A DNA stretch of 64,000 nucleotides from NCBI RefSeq assembly GCF_003477705.1, contig NZ_QUDV01000001.1, forward strand, positions 682,001 to 746,000, read 5' to 3'. The DNA comes from Dorea sp. AF36-15AT (GTDB lineage: Bacteria > Bacillota > Clostridia > Lachnospirales > Lachnospiraceae). Under the pieces are notes generated by a model. The model was not told where the DNA came from. It saw only the letters and a program-made list of their open reading frames with translations, and searched no databases. Below, piece after piece: positions 44,834 to 55,380 of the stretch (position 1 is the stretch's first letter; each line of letters starts with the position of its first letter). The translations under genes and the position numbers were made by a program.

Positions 44834-44916
44834 TGCGGATGGCGGGACTTGAACCCGCACGTAGTCACCTACGCAAGATTTTGAGTCTTGTGCGTCTGCC
44901 ATTCCGCCACATCCGC
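44834..44916 (-). tRNA. tRNA-Leu (anticodon CAA)
   Basis: 83 nt on minus. Acceptor arms GCGGATG and CATCCGC, discriminator A, no encoded CCA. D arm GGCGGAATGGCAGACGC; anticodon stem CAAGA/TCTTG with loop CTCAAAA, giving anticodon CAA (reads UUG). A long variable arm CGTAG-GTGA-CTACG marks a class II tRNA. T arm GCGGG-TTCAAGT-CCCGC. Confidence 0.96.
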
Positions 44917-44917
44917 A

Positions 44918-44938
44918 TTCGGCTATTCATGAGCCGAA
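44918..44938. repeat. Small hairpin abutting the tRNA 5' end
   Basis: 7-bp stem TTCGGCT (44918-44924) and AGCCGAA (44932-44938), 7-base loop, ending one base from the mature tRNA. No T tract on minus, so it is probably a leader hairpin near the RNase P site rather than a terminator. Confidence 0.5.
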
Positions 44939-44999
44939 ATTAATAATAGCACAGATTCCATAAAAATACAATAGAAATCTAGAATTAATTATTAATAAA

Positions 45000-46274
45000 T
45001 TATTTTTTAGGAAGACGATCTGCAATATCAAAGCAGTCAAATGTTGCAAAGTAATCTGCCGGTGTCTCTGCACGGCGGATCATCTGTGTAGAACCATCTT
45101 CTTTTAACAGTACCTCTGCTGAACGCAGACGTCCGTTGTAGTTGTATCCCATAGAATATCCATGTGCACCTGCATCGTGGATAAACAGCAGGTCTCCCAT
45201 ATCGATCTTCGGAAGCATACGGTCTACTGCAAACTTATCACAGTTCTCGCACAAGCTTCCTGTCACATCATACATATGGTCACACGGTTCATTTTCCTTG
45301 CCCATTACAGTGATATGATGATATGCGCCATAGATTGCCGGACGCATCAGGTTTGCTGCGCATGCATCCACGCCAATGTATTCTTTGTGAGTATGCTTCT
45401 CGTGAATTGCTTTTGTAATAAGTCCGCCGTATGGTCCGAGCATAAATCTTCCAAGCTCTGTGTAGATTGCCACATCCCCCATTCCTGCCGGAACAAGTAC
45501 TTCTTCGTATACCTTACGCACACCTTCACCGATTACAGAAATATCATTCGGCTCCTGATCCGGTTTGTAAGGAATACCAATACCACCTGACAGATTGATA
45601 AATTTGACATGTGCTCCGGTCTCTTTCTGCAGCTTAACAGCCAACTCAAAAAGCACCTTTGCAAGCATCGGATAATACTCATTTGTTACTGTATTACTTG
45701 CAAGGAATGCATGAATACCAAATTCCTTAGCGCCTTTACTCTTCAGAATACGGAAAGCATCAAAGATCTGCTCCGTGGTCATACCATATTTGGCATCACC
45801 CGGATTATCCATAATATCATTGGAAATCTTAAACAGTCCTCCCGGATTGTATCGACAGCTGATAATCTCCGGAATATGGCCAAGAGTCTCCTCCAGACAG
45901 TCAATATGAGTAATATCATCCAGATTAATGATGGCACCAAGCTTATCCGCATATGCAAATTCTTCTGCCGGAGTGTCATTAGATGAGAACATAATATCTC
46001 TTGGTTGAACTCCGGTAGCCTCTGACAGCATAAGCTCTGTCAGGGATGAGCAGTCATAGCCACAGCCATACTCTCTCAGAATATTCATAATAAATGGATT
46101 CGGTGTCGCCTTTACTGCGAAATACTCACGAAATCCTTTGTTCCATGCAAATGCATCTTTCAGAGCCTGAGCATTCTTACGAATGCCAGCCTCATCGTAT
46201 AAATGAAATGGTGTCGGATACTTCTTCACAATCTCTTCCAACTGTTTCTTTGTGACAAACGGTGTCTTTTTCAT
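45000..46274 (-). CDS. lysA: Diaminopimelate decarboxylase
   Basis: PLP fold III decarboxylase making lysine from meso-diaminopimelate. 424 residues. The PLP Lys is in YFAVKATPNPFIM, the Gly loop in NLSGGIGIPY, and the substrate Cys region is GSLCENCDKFAVDR. This sequence type is the Lachnospiraceae form rather than the Bacillus one. A related carboxynorspermidine-type decarboxylase is less likely given the SLCEN motif. It starts 29 bases after pyk ends, so the two are probably cotranscribed. Confidence 0.88.
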   Translation of the reverse strand: MKKTPFVTKKQLEEIVKKYPTPFHLYDEAGIRKNAQALKDAFAWNKGFREYFAVKATPNPFIMNILREYGCGYDCSSLTELMLSEATGVQPRDIMFSSNDTPAEEFAYADKLGAIINLDDITHIDCLEETLGHIPEIISCRYNPGGLFKISNDIMDNPGDAKYGMTTEQIFDAFRILKSKGAKEFGIHAFLASNTVTNEYYPMLAKVLFELAVKLQKETGAHVKFINLSGGIGIPYKPDQEPNDISVIGEGVRKVYEEVLVPAGMGDVAIYTELGRFMLGPYGGLITKAIHEKHTHKEYIGVDACAANLMRPAIYGAYHHITVMGKENEPCDHMYDVTGSLCENCDKFAVDRMLPKIDMGDLLFIHDAGAHGYSMGYNYNGRLRSAEVLLKEDGSTQMIRRAETPADYFATFDCFDIADRLPKK

Positions 46275-46303
46275 CTGTGCCTTCCCTTCTGTAAAACTTT
46301 TAT

Positions 46304-47740
46304 TTAATCAATAACTGCAATACGCATCATGTTGCTGACGCCTGCTTTGGTCTGCTTAAAGTTAGGTGATGGGATACCTGCTGTTACAATAACAATATCT
46401 CCTGTCTCTGCTTCCTGCTTGGCTGAAATCAGATCTACAGCGCCATTCAGGATGTCTTCTGTTGTAGCAAATGCCAGTGACTTATAAGAGCGAACACCCC
46501 AGTATAACTGCATTCTGCGCATAGTTCTGGAATCTGGTGTTACACCAAGAATGTCGGCTTTTGGTTTAAATTTAGACATCACTCTTGCTGTTGCTCCTGA
46601 TACGGTTGGTGTTACGATACACTTTGCATTCAAATTAAGAGATGCAGCTACAGATGCATAACCGATTGCGGAAGAAATATCTTTTTTCTGGTGATCGCTG
46701 GTTCCATTCAGGATTGCTTCATAATCCAGATGCAATTCTGTATTTTCAACAATGTGTACCATCATATCCAAGGCTTCTACCGGGTATTTACCGTTAGCAG
46801 TTTCTCCGGACAGCATAACTGCATCCGTTCCGTCATATACTGCATTAGCAACGTCAGTTACTTCTGCTCTGGTCGGTCTTGGATTACGGATCATGGAATC
46901 CAGCATCTGTGTAGCAATAATAACCGGTTTGTAATTATCATTACATTTCTGGATAATCTGCTTCTGCAGATAAGGGACTTCCTCCGCCGGAATCTCAACC
47001 CCAAGATCGCCTCTGGCTACCATAATACCATCTGCACAGCGGATGATCTCGTCGATATTATCCACACCTTCTACATTCTCAATCTTAGCGATAACCGGAA
47101 TATACGGTGCGCCACATTCCTTCAGCCATGCCTTGATCTCAAGAATACATTCTGCATTTCTTACAAATGAAGCAGCGATAAAATCAATATCTTGTTCTAC
47201 ACCGAATCGGATATCCTCTTTATCCTTTTCTGTAATGGCAGGAAGACGAATGGCAACTCCAGGTACATTCACACCCTTCTTCTCACCCAGCTCACCACCA
47301 TTATCTACAATACATTTGATCTCTTTATCTGTTTTACCGGTAACCTTCAGCTCGATCAGTCCATCGTCAATCAAAATAATGCTTCCGACAACTACATCAT
47401 CAATCAGTCCGGCGTATGTGATAGACACACCTGTCTCATCACCGATTTTTTCCTCAATGCTGAGTGTAAATGCATTGCCTTCTTTCAGCATAACCTTTTT
47501 ACCATCTTTCAGCTGTCCGGTTCTGATCTCCGGTCCTTTGGTATCCAGCAGAATCGCAATTGGTTTCTTCTCCTGTTCGCGGAGTTCTTTCAACTGATCC
47601 ATTCTCCCTTTATGTTCTTCATGGGAACCATGCGAAAAGTTAAATCTGGCAATATCCATTCCTGATTTGATCAGGGCGCGCATTACTTCTTTATCGTTTG
47701 ATCCAGGTCCCATGGTACAGATAATTTTCGTTTTTTTCAT
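46304..47740 (-). CDS. pyk: Pyruvate kinase
   Basis: Final glycolytic step, PEP plus ADP to pyruvate plus ATP. 478 residues from MKKTKIICTMGPGSNDKE; FNFSHGSHEEH, DTKGPEIRTG, IAKIENVEGVDNIDEI, GIMVARGDLGVEIP and TQMLDSMIRNPRPTRAEVTDVANAV are all present. The extra C-terminal PEP-utiliser domain of Bacillus enzymes is absent. The frame opens 11 codons earlier, but the ATG at 47740 has GAGGAG nine bases upstream. Confidence 0.96.
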   Translation of the reverse strand: MKKTKIICTMGPGSNDKEVMRALIKSGMDIARFNFSHGSHEEHKGRMDQLKELREQEKKPIAILLDTKGPEIRTGQLKDGKKVMLKEGNAFTLSIEEKIGDETGVSITYAGLIDDVVVGSIILIDDGLIELKVTGKTDKEIKCIVDNGGELGEKKGVNVPGVAIRLPAITEKDKEDIRFGVEQDIDFIAASFVRNAECILEIKAWLKECGAPYIPVIAKIENVEGVDNIDEIIRCADGIMVARGDLGVEIPAEEVPYLQKQIIQKCNDNYKPVIIATQMLDSMIRNPRPTRAEVTDVANAVYDGTDAVMLSGETANGKYPVEALDMMVHIVENTELHLDYEAILNGTSDHQKKDISSAIGYASVAASLNLNAKCIVTPTVSGATARVMSKFKPKADILGVTPDSRTMRRMQLYWGVRSYKSLAFATTEDILNGAVDLISAKQEAETGDIVIVTAGIPSPNFKQTKAGVSNMMRIAVID

Positions 47741-47845
47741 AATCAATTTCTCCTCTTTTAAAATTCTCTTCACTTAGGTTTCTTATCCTGTTTCCTTTAG
47801 ACATACAATAATCTTCTTAACCGGCATACATATACATATAAAGTA

Positions 47846-48703
47846 TTACTTCACATGTGTATGCGTAAACAAGTGATCCTGACAATATTCATAATCACCG
47901 TTGCATCTTGAGCAATAACGGAATTCCAGATTCGGATCATCCAGTTCTGTCCTTCCGCACACCGCACAACGGTGTCTCGCGCCACCGGCATAGTGATTAA
48001 CCGGACGCATTTTCTGCTTAAACTGCTGCTTCCGCATACGCTCTTTCGGACTGTAAGGCTTCATGTTCCGCGAACACAAGAAAAAGATCACGAAATTCAG
48101 AATAGATACAACTGCAGCAAGTGCATTCGCTTTATAAAGAATACCATAATATCCTCCGCCATAAGCCGGAAGAAATGCCTGCAGTACTGTGTATCCAAAA
48201 TACACTCCGTCAATAATCGCCAGCCATTTGGCTTTGATCGGGATCAGAAAGAACAGCAGAAACTCAAGATCTGGATACATCGCTGCAAATGCAAAAAACA
48301 GCGACAGATTCAGATAGCTGGTTCCTAATGGCAGGGAAAGCCCTGTCAGAAGATAAACAATGATAGCTGCGATCACATGGAACAGCATTCCTGAAAAGAA
48401 ATATACATTAAACCGGAATGCGCCCCAGGTCCTCTCAAGATTGGATCCCAGCACGTAATAAAAATACAATACAATAATGATAAACAGCAGACTCGAAGAT
48501 GGTGGCTGAATGATAAATGTCACAATCCTCCATATCTGTCCATGCAGGATCGCCGCAGCGTCCAGACTGAGATAATTATAATAAAATGATGGGTTAATCA
48601 TCTGAAATACAAATCCTACCGCATACAGAATGATGATGTAATACATCAGATTGTGAATCGCATAGCGGCCGAATTTGCGTTCTAATTTGTCAAGCCAGTT
48701 CAT
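47846..48703 (-). CDS. Rhomboid-like membrane protein with C-terminal zinc ribbon
   Basis: 285 residues from MNWLDKLERKFGRYAIHNLMYYIIILYAVG, with AGGAG seven bases upstream (the frame opens 22 codons earlier). Six membrane segments in a rhomboid/Derlin-like pattern (FIIQPPSSSLLFIIIVLYFYYVLGSNLERTWGAFRFN), but the GxSG protease serine and its His are not seen. The C-terminus has a zinc ribbon CAVCGRTELDDPNLEFRYCSRCNGDYEYCQDHLFTHTH. This suggests an inactive rhomboid that binds or handles membrane proteins; the role is unknown. Confidence 0.75.
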   Translation of the reverse strand: MNWLDKLERKFGRYAIHNLMYYIIILYAVGFVFQMINPSFYYNYLSLDAAAILHGQIWRIVTFIIQPPSSSLLFIIIVLYFYYVLGSNLERTWGAFRFNVYFFSGMLFHVIAAIIVYLLTGLSLPLGTSYLNLSLFFAFAAMYPDLEFLLFFLIPIKAKWLAIIDGVYFGYTVLQAFLPAYGGGYYGILYKANALAAVVSILNFVIFFLCSRNMKPYSPKERMRKQQFKQKMRPVNHYAGGARHRCAVCGRTELDDPNLEFRYCSRCNGDYEYCQDHLFTHTHVK

Positions 48704-48852
48704 ATTCCTTCTCCTTAATCTTTGCTGTAAACATGTAGTTATTCTACCTTTTCCTTTTTTATTTGTCAATTACGCACCGATGAAAACATATATTTTACAT
48801 ATTTCCGCCCTGTATTTTATAAATTTTTCACTTGATCTCCGGCAACTTCTAA

Positions 48853-48881
48853 TTGTGTTTTAGAAATGAATGTCGTATAAT
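48853..48881 (+). promoter_or_regulatory. Promoter of the activase megaprotein gene
   Basis: TTGTGT (48853-48858) and TATAAT (48876-48881), 17-base spacer. The leader is about 70 bases. Confidence 0.65.
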
Positions 48882-48959
48882 GTTAAAAGTTGTAAAAAAA
48901 TACTTTACACATTTTAATAGGAAAAGACACATATTTATATACCAGAAAAGGAGATATCC

Positions 48960-51900
48960 ATGAATAGAGATGAGATCTATACATTGGGAATTGATATTGG
49001 TTCTACTACAGTTAAGATTGCCATATTAGATTCTGCCAATGAAGTATTATTTTCAAGTTATGAGCGGCATTTCGCCAACATTCAGGAAACTCTTTCCGAC
49101 CTTTTGGGGCGTGCAGCAGAGAAACTCGGCAGTATCCATGTTTCACCGGTCATCACCGGTTCCGGTGGACTGACACTTGCCAAGCATCTGGAAGTCCCAT
49201 TCGTACAGGAAGTTGTGGCTGTATCCACTGCCCTTCAGGACTATGCCCCTCAGACCGATGTAGCAATCGAACTCGGCGGCGAAGATGCCAAGATCATTTA
49301 TTTTGAAGGCGGTAATATTGAGCAGCGTATGAATGGTGTATGTGCCGGTGGTACCGGTTCTTTTATTGACCAGATGGCTTCTCTTCTTCAGACTGATGCA
49401 TCAGGACTGAACGAGTATGCTAAAAATTATAAAGCGCTCTACACCATTGCAGCGCGCTGTGGTGTATTTGCCAAATCTGACATTCAGCCATTGATCAACG
49501 AAGGTGCATCGAAAGAAGACTTATCTGCCTCGATTTTCCAGGCAGTAGTCAATCAGACCATTAGTGGTCTTGCCTGCGGTAAACCAATTCGCGGACACGT
49601 AGCATTTCTTGGTGGACCGCTTCATTTTTTATCTGAATTGAAAGAGGCATTTATCCGTACTTTGAAGCTGGATGACGAACATACCATTGCTCCGGATCAC
49701 TCCCACCTCTTTGCTGCTATTGGATCTGCGCTGAATTCTGAGCATGATCTGGACATACCTATTCAGACTATGCAGCAGAGACTTGCCGATCACATTCAGA
49801 TGGACTTTGAAGTTGAGCGTATGCAGCCGCTCTTTGCCTCAGAAGATGACTATAACGAATTTACCAATCGTCATAATAAAGACCAGGTGCCAATGAAGGA
49901 ACTGTCTTCCTACCATGGTAAAGCCTTCCTCGGTATTGATGCGGGCTCTACTACAACCAAAGCGGCACTGGTAGGTGAAGATGGCACTCTTCTGTACTCT
50001 TTCTACCATAATAATGAAGGAGATCCATTAGGTACTACCATTTCCGCAATCAAGGATATTTATTCCAGACTTCCGGAAGATGTGGAAATCGTCCACTCCT
50101 GCTCTACCGGATATGGTGAAGCTTTGATCAAAGCCGCTCTGATGCTGGACGAGGGTGAAGTTGAGACCGTATCCCATTATTATGCTGCATCTTTCTTTGA
50201 ACCGGATGTAGACTGTATCCTGGATATCGGTGGTCAGGACATGAAATGCATCAAGATCAAGAACCAGACTGTAGACAGCGTACAACTTAACGAAGCATGC
50301 TCTTCCGGCTGTGGTTCTTTCATCGAGACCTTTGCCAAATCTTTGAACTTCTCTGTTCAGGATTTTGCACATGAAGCATTATTTGCCAAGAATCCGATCG
50401 ATCTTGGAACACGTTGCACTGTATTTATGAATTCCAAAGTAAAGCAGGCACAGAAAGAAGGAGCTGAAGTCTCTGACATTTCTGCCGGTCTTGCTTACTC
50501 TGTTATTAAAAATGCATTATTTAAGGTAATCAAAGTATCTGACGCCTCTGAACTCGGTAAGCACATTGTTGTTCAGGGAGGTACGTTCTATAACGATGCT
50601 GTTCTTCGCAGCTTTGAAATGATTGCCGGATGCGATGCAGTTCGCCCGGATATCGCAGGTATCATGGGAGCATTTGGAGCCGCACTGATTGCCAGAGAGC
50701 GTTACGTAGACTGCGAAGGTACAACCATGCTGTCCATCGATGATATTAATGCTCTGGAATATCGCACAACTATGACCAAATGCAAGGGCTGCACCAACAA
50801 CTGTCGTCTTACCATTAGCCATTTCAGCGGAGGACGTAAGTTTATTACGGGTAACCGTTGTGAACGTGGTCTTGGTAAAGAAAAAACAGCTAATAAATTA
50901 CCGAACCTTTTTGATTATAAGATGCACCGGTATTTTGACTATGAACCATTATCGGAAGAAAAAGCAAAACGAGGTGTCATGGGTATTCCTCGTGTACTTA
51001 ATATGTACGAGAACTATCCGTTCTGGCATACTTTCTTTACCGAACTTGGATTCCGTGTAATTCTGACACCGGCATCTACAAGAAAAATATATGAGCTTGG
51101 TATTGAATCCATTCCAAGTGAATCTGAGTGTTATCCGGCTAAGCTTGCACATGGACATGTCCAGTGGCTGATCAACCAGAAGGTTCCACATATCTTCTAT
51201 CCTAGCATCCCTTACGAGCGTCAGGAGTTCGAGGATGCCAACAACCACTACAATTGTCCGATCGTAACCTCCTATCCGGAGAATATTAAGAATAATATGG
51301 ATGCGATTGTGAATGGAGAGGTCGACTTTATTCATCCATTCCTTTCATTCAAGAGCGAAGAGACTCTTTCTTCCAGTCTGACAGAAGAAATCGGAACAAG
51401 ATTCTCCATCCCTGAAACAGAGATCAGAGCCGCTGTACATAACGCATGGCTGGAGCTTGCCTCCTGCCGTGAGGATATGATGAAAAAAGGAGAAGAAACC
51501 ATCGCATTCCTGAACGAGACCGGTAACCGTGGTATCGTTCTTGCCGGACGTCCATACCATATTGATCCTGAGGTTAACCATGGTCTTCCGGAACTGATCA
51601 ATTCCTACAATATTGCCGTACTGACTGAAGACAGCGTGTCTCACCTGCATCAGGTAGAACGTCCGATCAATGTTATGGATCAGTGGATGTACCACTCTCG
51701 TCTGTATGCAGCAGCCAACTATGTGAAGACAACCGAGAATCTGGATCTAATCCAGCTGAATTCCTTTGGCTGTGGTCTGGATGCAGTTACAACCGATCAG
51801 GTAGCAGATATTCTGAATCGCTCAGACAAGATCTACACCACCTTAAAGATTGATGAGGTTAATAACCTTGGTGCAGCACGTATTCGTGTCCGCTCCCTGC

Positions 51901-53240
51901 TTGCCGCCCTTCGTGTGCGTGAACAGCGTGGAACCAAACGCGAGATTCGTCCTGCTAACATTACCAAGGTGCCATTTACCAAAGAAATGCGTAAAGAATA
52001 TACCATTCTTTGCCCTCAGATGTCACCGATTCACTTTTCACTCTTAGAGCCGGCATTCCGTGCTTCCGGTTATAAGATTGAAGTACTTCCGAATGACAAC
52101 AAACAGGCAGTCGATGTGGGATTAAAATATGTAAATAATGATGCCTGTTATCCATCACTGATGGTGGTCGGCCAGATTATGGAGGCAATTCTTTCCGGCA
52201 AATACGATACCGATAAGATTGCTGTCATCATCAGTCAGACCGGTGGTGGATGCCGTGCATCCAACTATATTGGATTTATCCGTCGTGCACTGAAAAAAGC
52301 CGGATACGCACATATTCCGGTCATCTCCATCAACTTAAGCGGACTGGAAGGCAATCCTGGATTCAAGATCACTGCTCCACTGATTGTCCGCGGTGTATAT
52401 GCAGTTGTATTCGGAGATATTTTCATGAAATGTGTATATCGTCTCCGTCCATACGAGGCTGTACCTGGATCTGTGAACGCTATGCATAAGAAATGGGAAA
52501 AACGCTGCGCTGATTTTGTGTCCAACGGTTATCCATCCAGACATAAGTTTAAGAAAATGTGCCGCGAGATCATTGAAGATTTTGATAATATCGAACTTCT
52601 GGATATCAAAAAGCCTCGTGTTGGTGTTGTTGGTGAAATCTTGGTTAAGTTCCTGCCTGCAGCCAACAACCATCTGGTAGACCTTCTGGAAAACGAAGGT
52701 GCTGAGGCAGTTGTTCCTGATCTTCTGGACTTCCTGAACTACTGCTTCTATAATCAGACATTCAAAGTAGAGAAACTTGGATTTGCCAAAAAGCAGAAAA
52801 TGCTTGGTAACCTTGGAATCAAAGCTATCGAATGGCTTCGTGCCCCGGCAACGGAAGCGTTTAAAAAGAGCAAACATTTTGCCCCGCCGGCTAAGATCGA
52901 AGATCTTGGTAAAATGGCGTGCGAAATCGTATCCCTCGGTAACCAGACCGGTGAAGGATGGTTCCTTACCGGAGAAATGTTAGAACTGATCCACAGCGGT
53001 GCATCCAACATCGTTTGTACACAGCCATTTGCATGTCTGCCAAACCATGTGGTAGGTAAAGGTGTTATCAAAGAACTCCGCAGACGTTACCCTCAGGCAA
53101 ATATCGTAGCCATCGACTATGATCCGGGTGCCAGCGAAGTTAACCAGCTGAACCGTATCAAATTAATGCTGTCAACTGCTAACAAGAATCTTGATACTTC
53201 TCACCACCTGAAGAGGTTGGAGTCTTCTCGACTGAGATAA
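48960..53240 (+). CDS. Tandem 2-hydroxyacyl-CoA dehydratase activase / DUF2229 / dehydratase-like fusion protein
   Basis: 1426 residues. Activase 1 (about 8-265) has [11 protein letters not shown], Cys128 in [11 protein letters not shown] and Cys167 in [10 protein letters not shown]. Activase 2 (about 323-580) has [11 protein letters not shown], Cys447/Cys451 in [10 protein letters not shown] and Cys486 in [10 protein letters not shown]. Then a Cys cluster (608, 611, 615, 634: CKGCTNNC...GNRC), a DUF2229 part (about 660-870) and a C-terminal part like the dehydratase D component (about 1025-1400, [33 protein letters not shown]). Activases use ATP and one [4Fe-4S] to inject an electron into dehydratases. 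The substrate is unknown. AAGGAG precedes the ATG; a TetR gene follows 20 bases later. Confidence 0.88.
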   Translation: MNRDEIYTLGIDIGSTTVKIAILDSANEVLFSSYERHFANIQETLSDLLGRAAEKLGSIHVSPVITGSGGLTLAKHLEVPFVQEVVAVSTALQDYAPQTDVAIELGGEDAKIIYFEGGNIEQRMNGVCAGGTGSFIDQMASLLQTDASGLNEYAKNYKALYTIAARCGVFAKSDIQPLINEGASKEDLSASIFQAVVNQTISGLACGKPIRGHVAFLGGPLHFLSELKEAFIRTLKLDDEHTIAPDHSHLFAAIGSALNSEHDLDIPIQTMQQRLADHIQMDFEVERMQPLFASEDDYNEFTNRHNKDQVPMKELSSYHGKAFLGIDAGSTTTKAALVGEDGTLLYSFYHNNEGDPLGTTISAIKDIYSRLPEDVEIVHSCSTGYGEALIKAALMLDEGEVETVSHYYAASFFEPDVDCILDIGGQDMKCIKIKNQTVDSVQLNEACSSGCGSFIETFAKSLNFSVQDFAHEALFAKNPIDLGTRCTVFMNSKVKQAQKEGAEVSDISAGLAYSVIKNALFKVIKVSDASELGKHIVVQGGTFYNDAVLRSFEMIAGCDAVRPDIAGIMGAFGAALIARERYVDCEGTTMLSIDDINALEYRTTMTKCKGCTNNCRLTISHFSGGRKFITGNRCERGLGKEKTANKLPNLFDYKMHRYFDYEPLSEEKAKRGVMGIPRVLNMYENYPFWHTFFTELGFRVILTPASTRKIYELGIESIPSESECYPAKLAHGHVQWLINQKVPHIFYPSIPYERQEFEDANNHYNCPIVTSYPENIKNNMDAIVNGEVDFIHPFLSFKSEETLSSSLTEEIGTRFSIPETEIRAAVHNAWLELASCREDMMKKGEETIAFLNETGNRGIVLAGRPYHIDPEVNHGLPELINSYNIAVLTEDSVSHLHQVERPINVMDQWMYHSRLYAAANYVKTTENLDLIQLNSFGCGLDAVTTDQVADILNRSDKIYTTLKIDEVNNLGAARIRVRSLLAALRVREQRGTKREIRPANITKVPFTKEMRKEYTILCPQMSPIHFSLLEPAFRASGYKIEVLPNDNKQAVDVGLKYVNNDACYPSLMVVGQIMEAILSGKYDTDKIAVIISQTGGGCRASNYIGFIRRALKKAGYAHIPVISINLSGLEGNPGFKITAPLIVRGVYAVVFGDIFMKCVYRLRPYEAVPGSVNAMHKKWEKRCADFVSNGYPSRHKFKKMCREIIEDFDNIELLDIKKPRVGVVGEILVKFLPAANNHLVDLLENEGAEAVVPDLLDFLNYCFYNQTFKVEKLGFAKKQKMLGNLGIKAIEWLRAPATEAFKKSKHFAPPAKIEDLGKMACEIVSLGNQTGEGWFLTGEMLELIHSGASNIVCTQPFACLPNHVVGKGVIKELRRRYPQANIVAIDYDPGASEVNQLNRIKLMLSTANKNLDTSHHLKRLESSRLR

Positions 53241-53260
53241 ATATTTGAAAGGAATATTCT

Positions 53261-53836
53261 ATGCGGCAATCTACCAAACAGGCGCTTTCGGAAACTTTTA
53301 AAATACTTCTGGAAGACCAAACGATTGACAAGATTACAGTAAAAGATATTGTGTCTAAATGCGGGGTAAACCGTCAGACTTTTTATTATCATTTCCGTGA
53401 CATCTATGAACTGATGGAATGGACTCTGGAGAATGATATCAGAGAATATTTATCCGATAAATCAGATTTTTCTAAAGATTTTCTGATTATCGAATGGAAG
53501 GAAAGTATTTATTACTTATATCAATTCCTTTATTCCAGAAAAAGACAGATTCTTCATGCATATGACCCAGTTAATAAAACATATTATGAGAATTTTCTGC
53601 TGAAATTTATTACACCGATCATAGACTATCGCATTTCCCTGTGCACGTCAGCTTCGTCTGTACCAAAGGAAAAACGTGTATTTGTTACCAAAGCCTATAC
53701 TTGGATCTGCCTCGAACTGATTCTCGAATGGTTGGAACACGGTATGCCAAATGAACATAAAATTCAGTTGGATGATTATCTTACCTTAGTAGATGGCAGT
53801 CTTGATACTGCTCTTGAACGTTTCATCCAAAGATAG
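53261..53836 (+). CDS. TetR family transcriptional regulator (DhaS-like)
   Basis: 191 residues: N-terminal helix-turn-helix ALSETFKILLEDQTIDKITV then KDIVSKCGVNRQTFYYHFRD and YELMEWTLENDI, followed by a helical ligand domain. The C-terminal half resembles the DhaS/TetR_C group. It begins 20 bases after the activase stop and ends just before a strong terminator, so it is in that operon and may regulate it or the radical SAM gene downstream. Confidence 0.85.
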   Translation: MRQSTKQALSETFKILLEDQTIDKITVKDIVSKCGVNRQTFYYHFRDIYELMEWTLENDIREYLSDKSDFSKDFLIIEWKESIYYLYQFLYSRKRQILHAYDPVNKTYYENFLLKFITPIIDYRISLCTSASSVPKEKRVFVTKAYTWICLELILEWLEHGMPNEHKIQLDDYLTLVDGSLDTALERFIQR

Positions 53837-53869
53837 CATTTTATTCCTCACATACCTTTTAGACAGAGT

Positions 53870-53907
53870 AATCCTTGTGTCAAAATTTTTGACACAGGGA
53901 TTTTTTT
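53870..53907 (+). terminator. Terminator after the activase-TetR operon
   Basis: Stem AATCCTTGTGTCA with TGACACAGGGATT (one G-U pair), AT-rich loop that can pair further, then six or seven T. Ends 34 bases after the TetR stop. Confidence 0.93.
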
Positions 53908-53912
53908 GTCGA

Positions 53913-53940
53913 TTGTTAATTTCAAACAGATATATATCAT
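53913..53940 (+). promoter_or_regulatory. Possible promoter of the radical SAM gene
   Basis: TTGTTA (53913-53918), 16-base spacer, TATCAT (53935-53940), followed by a run of TA repeats. Moderate match only. Confidence 0.4.
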
Positions 53941-53987
53941 TATATATATAACTGAAAGAAATAAGTATAAATGGAGGAATGAATATT

Positions 53988-55349
53988 ATGGATACTTCAA
54001 GCAGAATTGTACAATATGGTCTAAAAACCGCATTTAATTATATTGAAAAGAACCCAGAACAGAATCTTCCGAAGCTTATGGATTGGGTAGACAAATTAGC
54101 CGGCGATGGACCGAACAGCTATCCATCCCAGCGTGCCGCAATCCGAAAGGTCATTAATAATCCGGACAACAACATGTATCAGCTTATTATTAATATACTG
54201 ACAGAGATTGATCCCGGCATATTAAAAGCAGTGTTTGAAAATTTCTTTCTCAATGCCAACTTACTTGGATGGAAAAGACAAACAGAGTTACGCGAGAAAT
54301 ACCACTGTAATATTCCATGGGCACTCCTGTTGGATCCTACATCTGCCTGTAATCTGCACTGTACAGGTTGTTGGGCAGCCGAATATGGAAACAAGCTAAA
54401 CCTGACCTTTGATGAGATTGATTCTATCATTATGCAGGGGAAAGAAATGGGCATCTACATGTACATATATACCGGTGGTGAACCGTTGGTACGTAAAAAA
54501 GATCTGATCGCATTATGCAGAAAGCATCATGACTGCCAGTTTCTTTCTTTTACCAATGCAACCCTTATTGATGAAGAATTTGCTGAACAGATGCTGGATG
54601 TAAAGAACTTCATTCCTGCAATTAGCGTAGAGGGATTTGAAGAAGCCACCGATGGACGCCGTGGAAACGGAACATTCCAGAAGGTTGTAAAAGCTATGAA
54701 CCTACTGAAAGAGAAGAAACTTCCATTTGGTATCAGTTGTTGCTATACCAGTCAGAATCTGGATTCTATCAGCAGTGATGAATACTTTGACCAAATGATC
54801 AAATGGGGAGCCAAGTTTGTATGGTATTTCCACTATATGCCGATTGGAAATGATGCTGTACCAGAACTCCTGCCAACACCTGAGCAGCGTGAATATATGT
54901 ATCATAAGATCCGTCAGGTTCGTGCAACCAAACCAATATTCGCCATGGACTTTCAGAACGACGGCGAATACGTAGGCGGATGTATCGCCGGTGGACGCCG
55001 CTATCTGCATATCAATGCGAATGGCGACTGCGACCCATGTGTATTCATCCATTATTCCGATTCCAATATCCGCGAAAAGAGCCTGTTAGAAGTGCTTCAG
55101 TCTCCGATGTTCATGGCATATCACGATGGTCAGCCATTCAATGAGAACCATCTGAAACCGTGTCCGATGCTTGAGAACCCACAGCTTCTACGGCAGATGG
55201 TTGCTAAAACCGGTGCACATTCTACCGATCTCCAGTCACCGGAAAGTGCCGATCACCTCTGTGATAAATGTATGGCATATGCCGAGAACTGGACTCCGAC
55301 CGCTGAACGGTTATGGAGCAATAGCTGCCTATGCAAGAAGGCTGAATAA
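53988..55349 (+). CDS. Radical SAM protein with SPASM-like C-terminus
   Basis: About 453 residues. The N-terminus is helical (MDTSSRIVQYGLKTAFNYIE). The radical SAM motif CNLHCTGCW lies at about 120-128 after DPTSA, and the GGEP motif (YTGGEPLV) follows. The C-terminal part has SPASM-type cysteines in GGCIAGG, GDCDPCVFIHYSD, LKPCPML, LCDKCMAYAEN and NSCLCKKAE, so extra [4Fe-4S] clusters are likely. SPASM enzymes modify peptides or proteins, but no small precursor gene is visible nearby. The frame opens at 53979; GGAGG is too close to that ATG, so 53988 is favoured. Confidence 0.85.
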   Translation: MDTSSRIVQYGLKTAFNYIEKNPEQNLPKLMDWVDKLAGDGPNSYPSQRAAIRKVINNPDNNMYQLIINILTEIDPGILKAVFENFFLNANLLGWKRQTELREKYHCNIPWALLLDPTSACNLHCTGCWAAEYGNKLNLTFDEIDSIIMQGKEMGIYMYIYTGGEPLVRKKDLIALCRKHHDCQFLSFTNATLIDEEFAEQMLDVKNFIPAISVEGFEEATDGRRGNGTFQKVVKAMNLLKEKKLPFGISCCYTSQNLDSISSDEYFDQMIKWGAKFVWYFHYMPIGNDAVPELLPTPEQREYMYHKIRQVRATKPIFAMDFQNDGEYVGGCIAGGRRYLHINANGDCDPCVFIHYSDSNIREKSLLEVLQSPMFMAYHDGQPFNENHLKPCPMLENPQLLRQMVAKTGAHSTDLQSPESADHLCDKCMAYAENWTPTAERLWSNSCLCKKAE

Positions 55350-55380
55350 TCTGACACCCATTTTAACCTATCCTATATAA

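Noticed and set aside
53041..53392. Minus-strand frames at the end of the activase gene and start of the TetR gene
   Set aside because: They overlap two well-supported genes and have no recognisable product.
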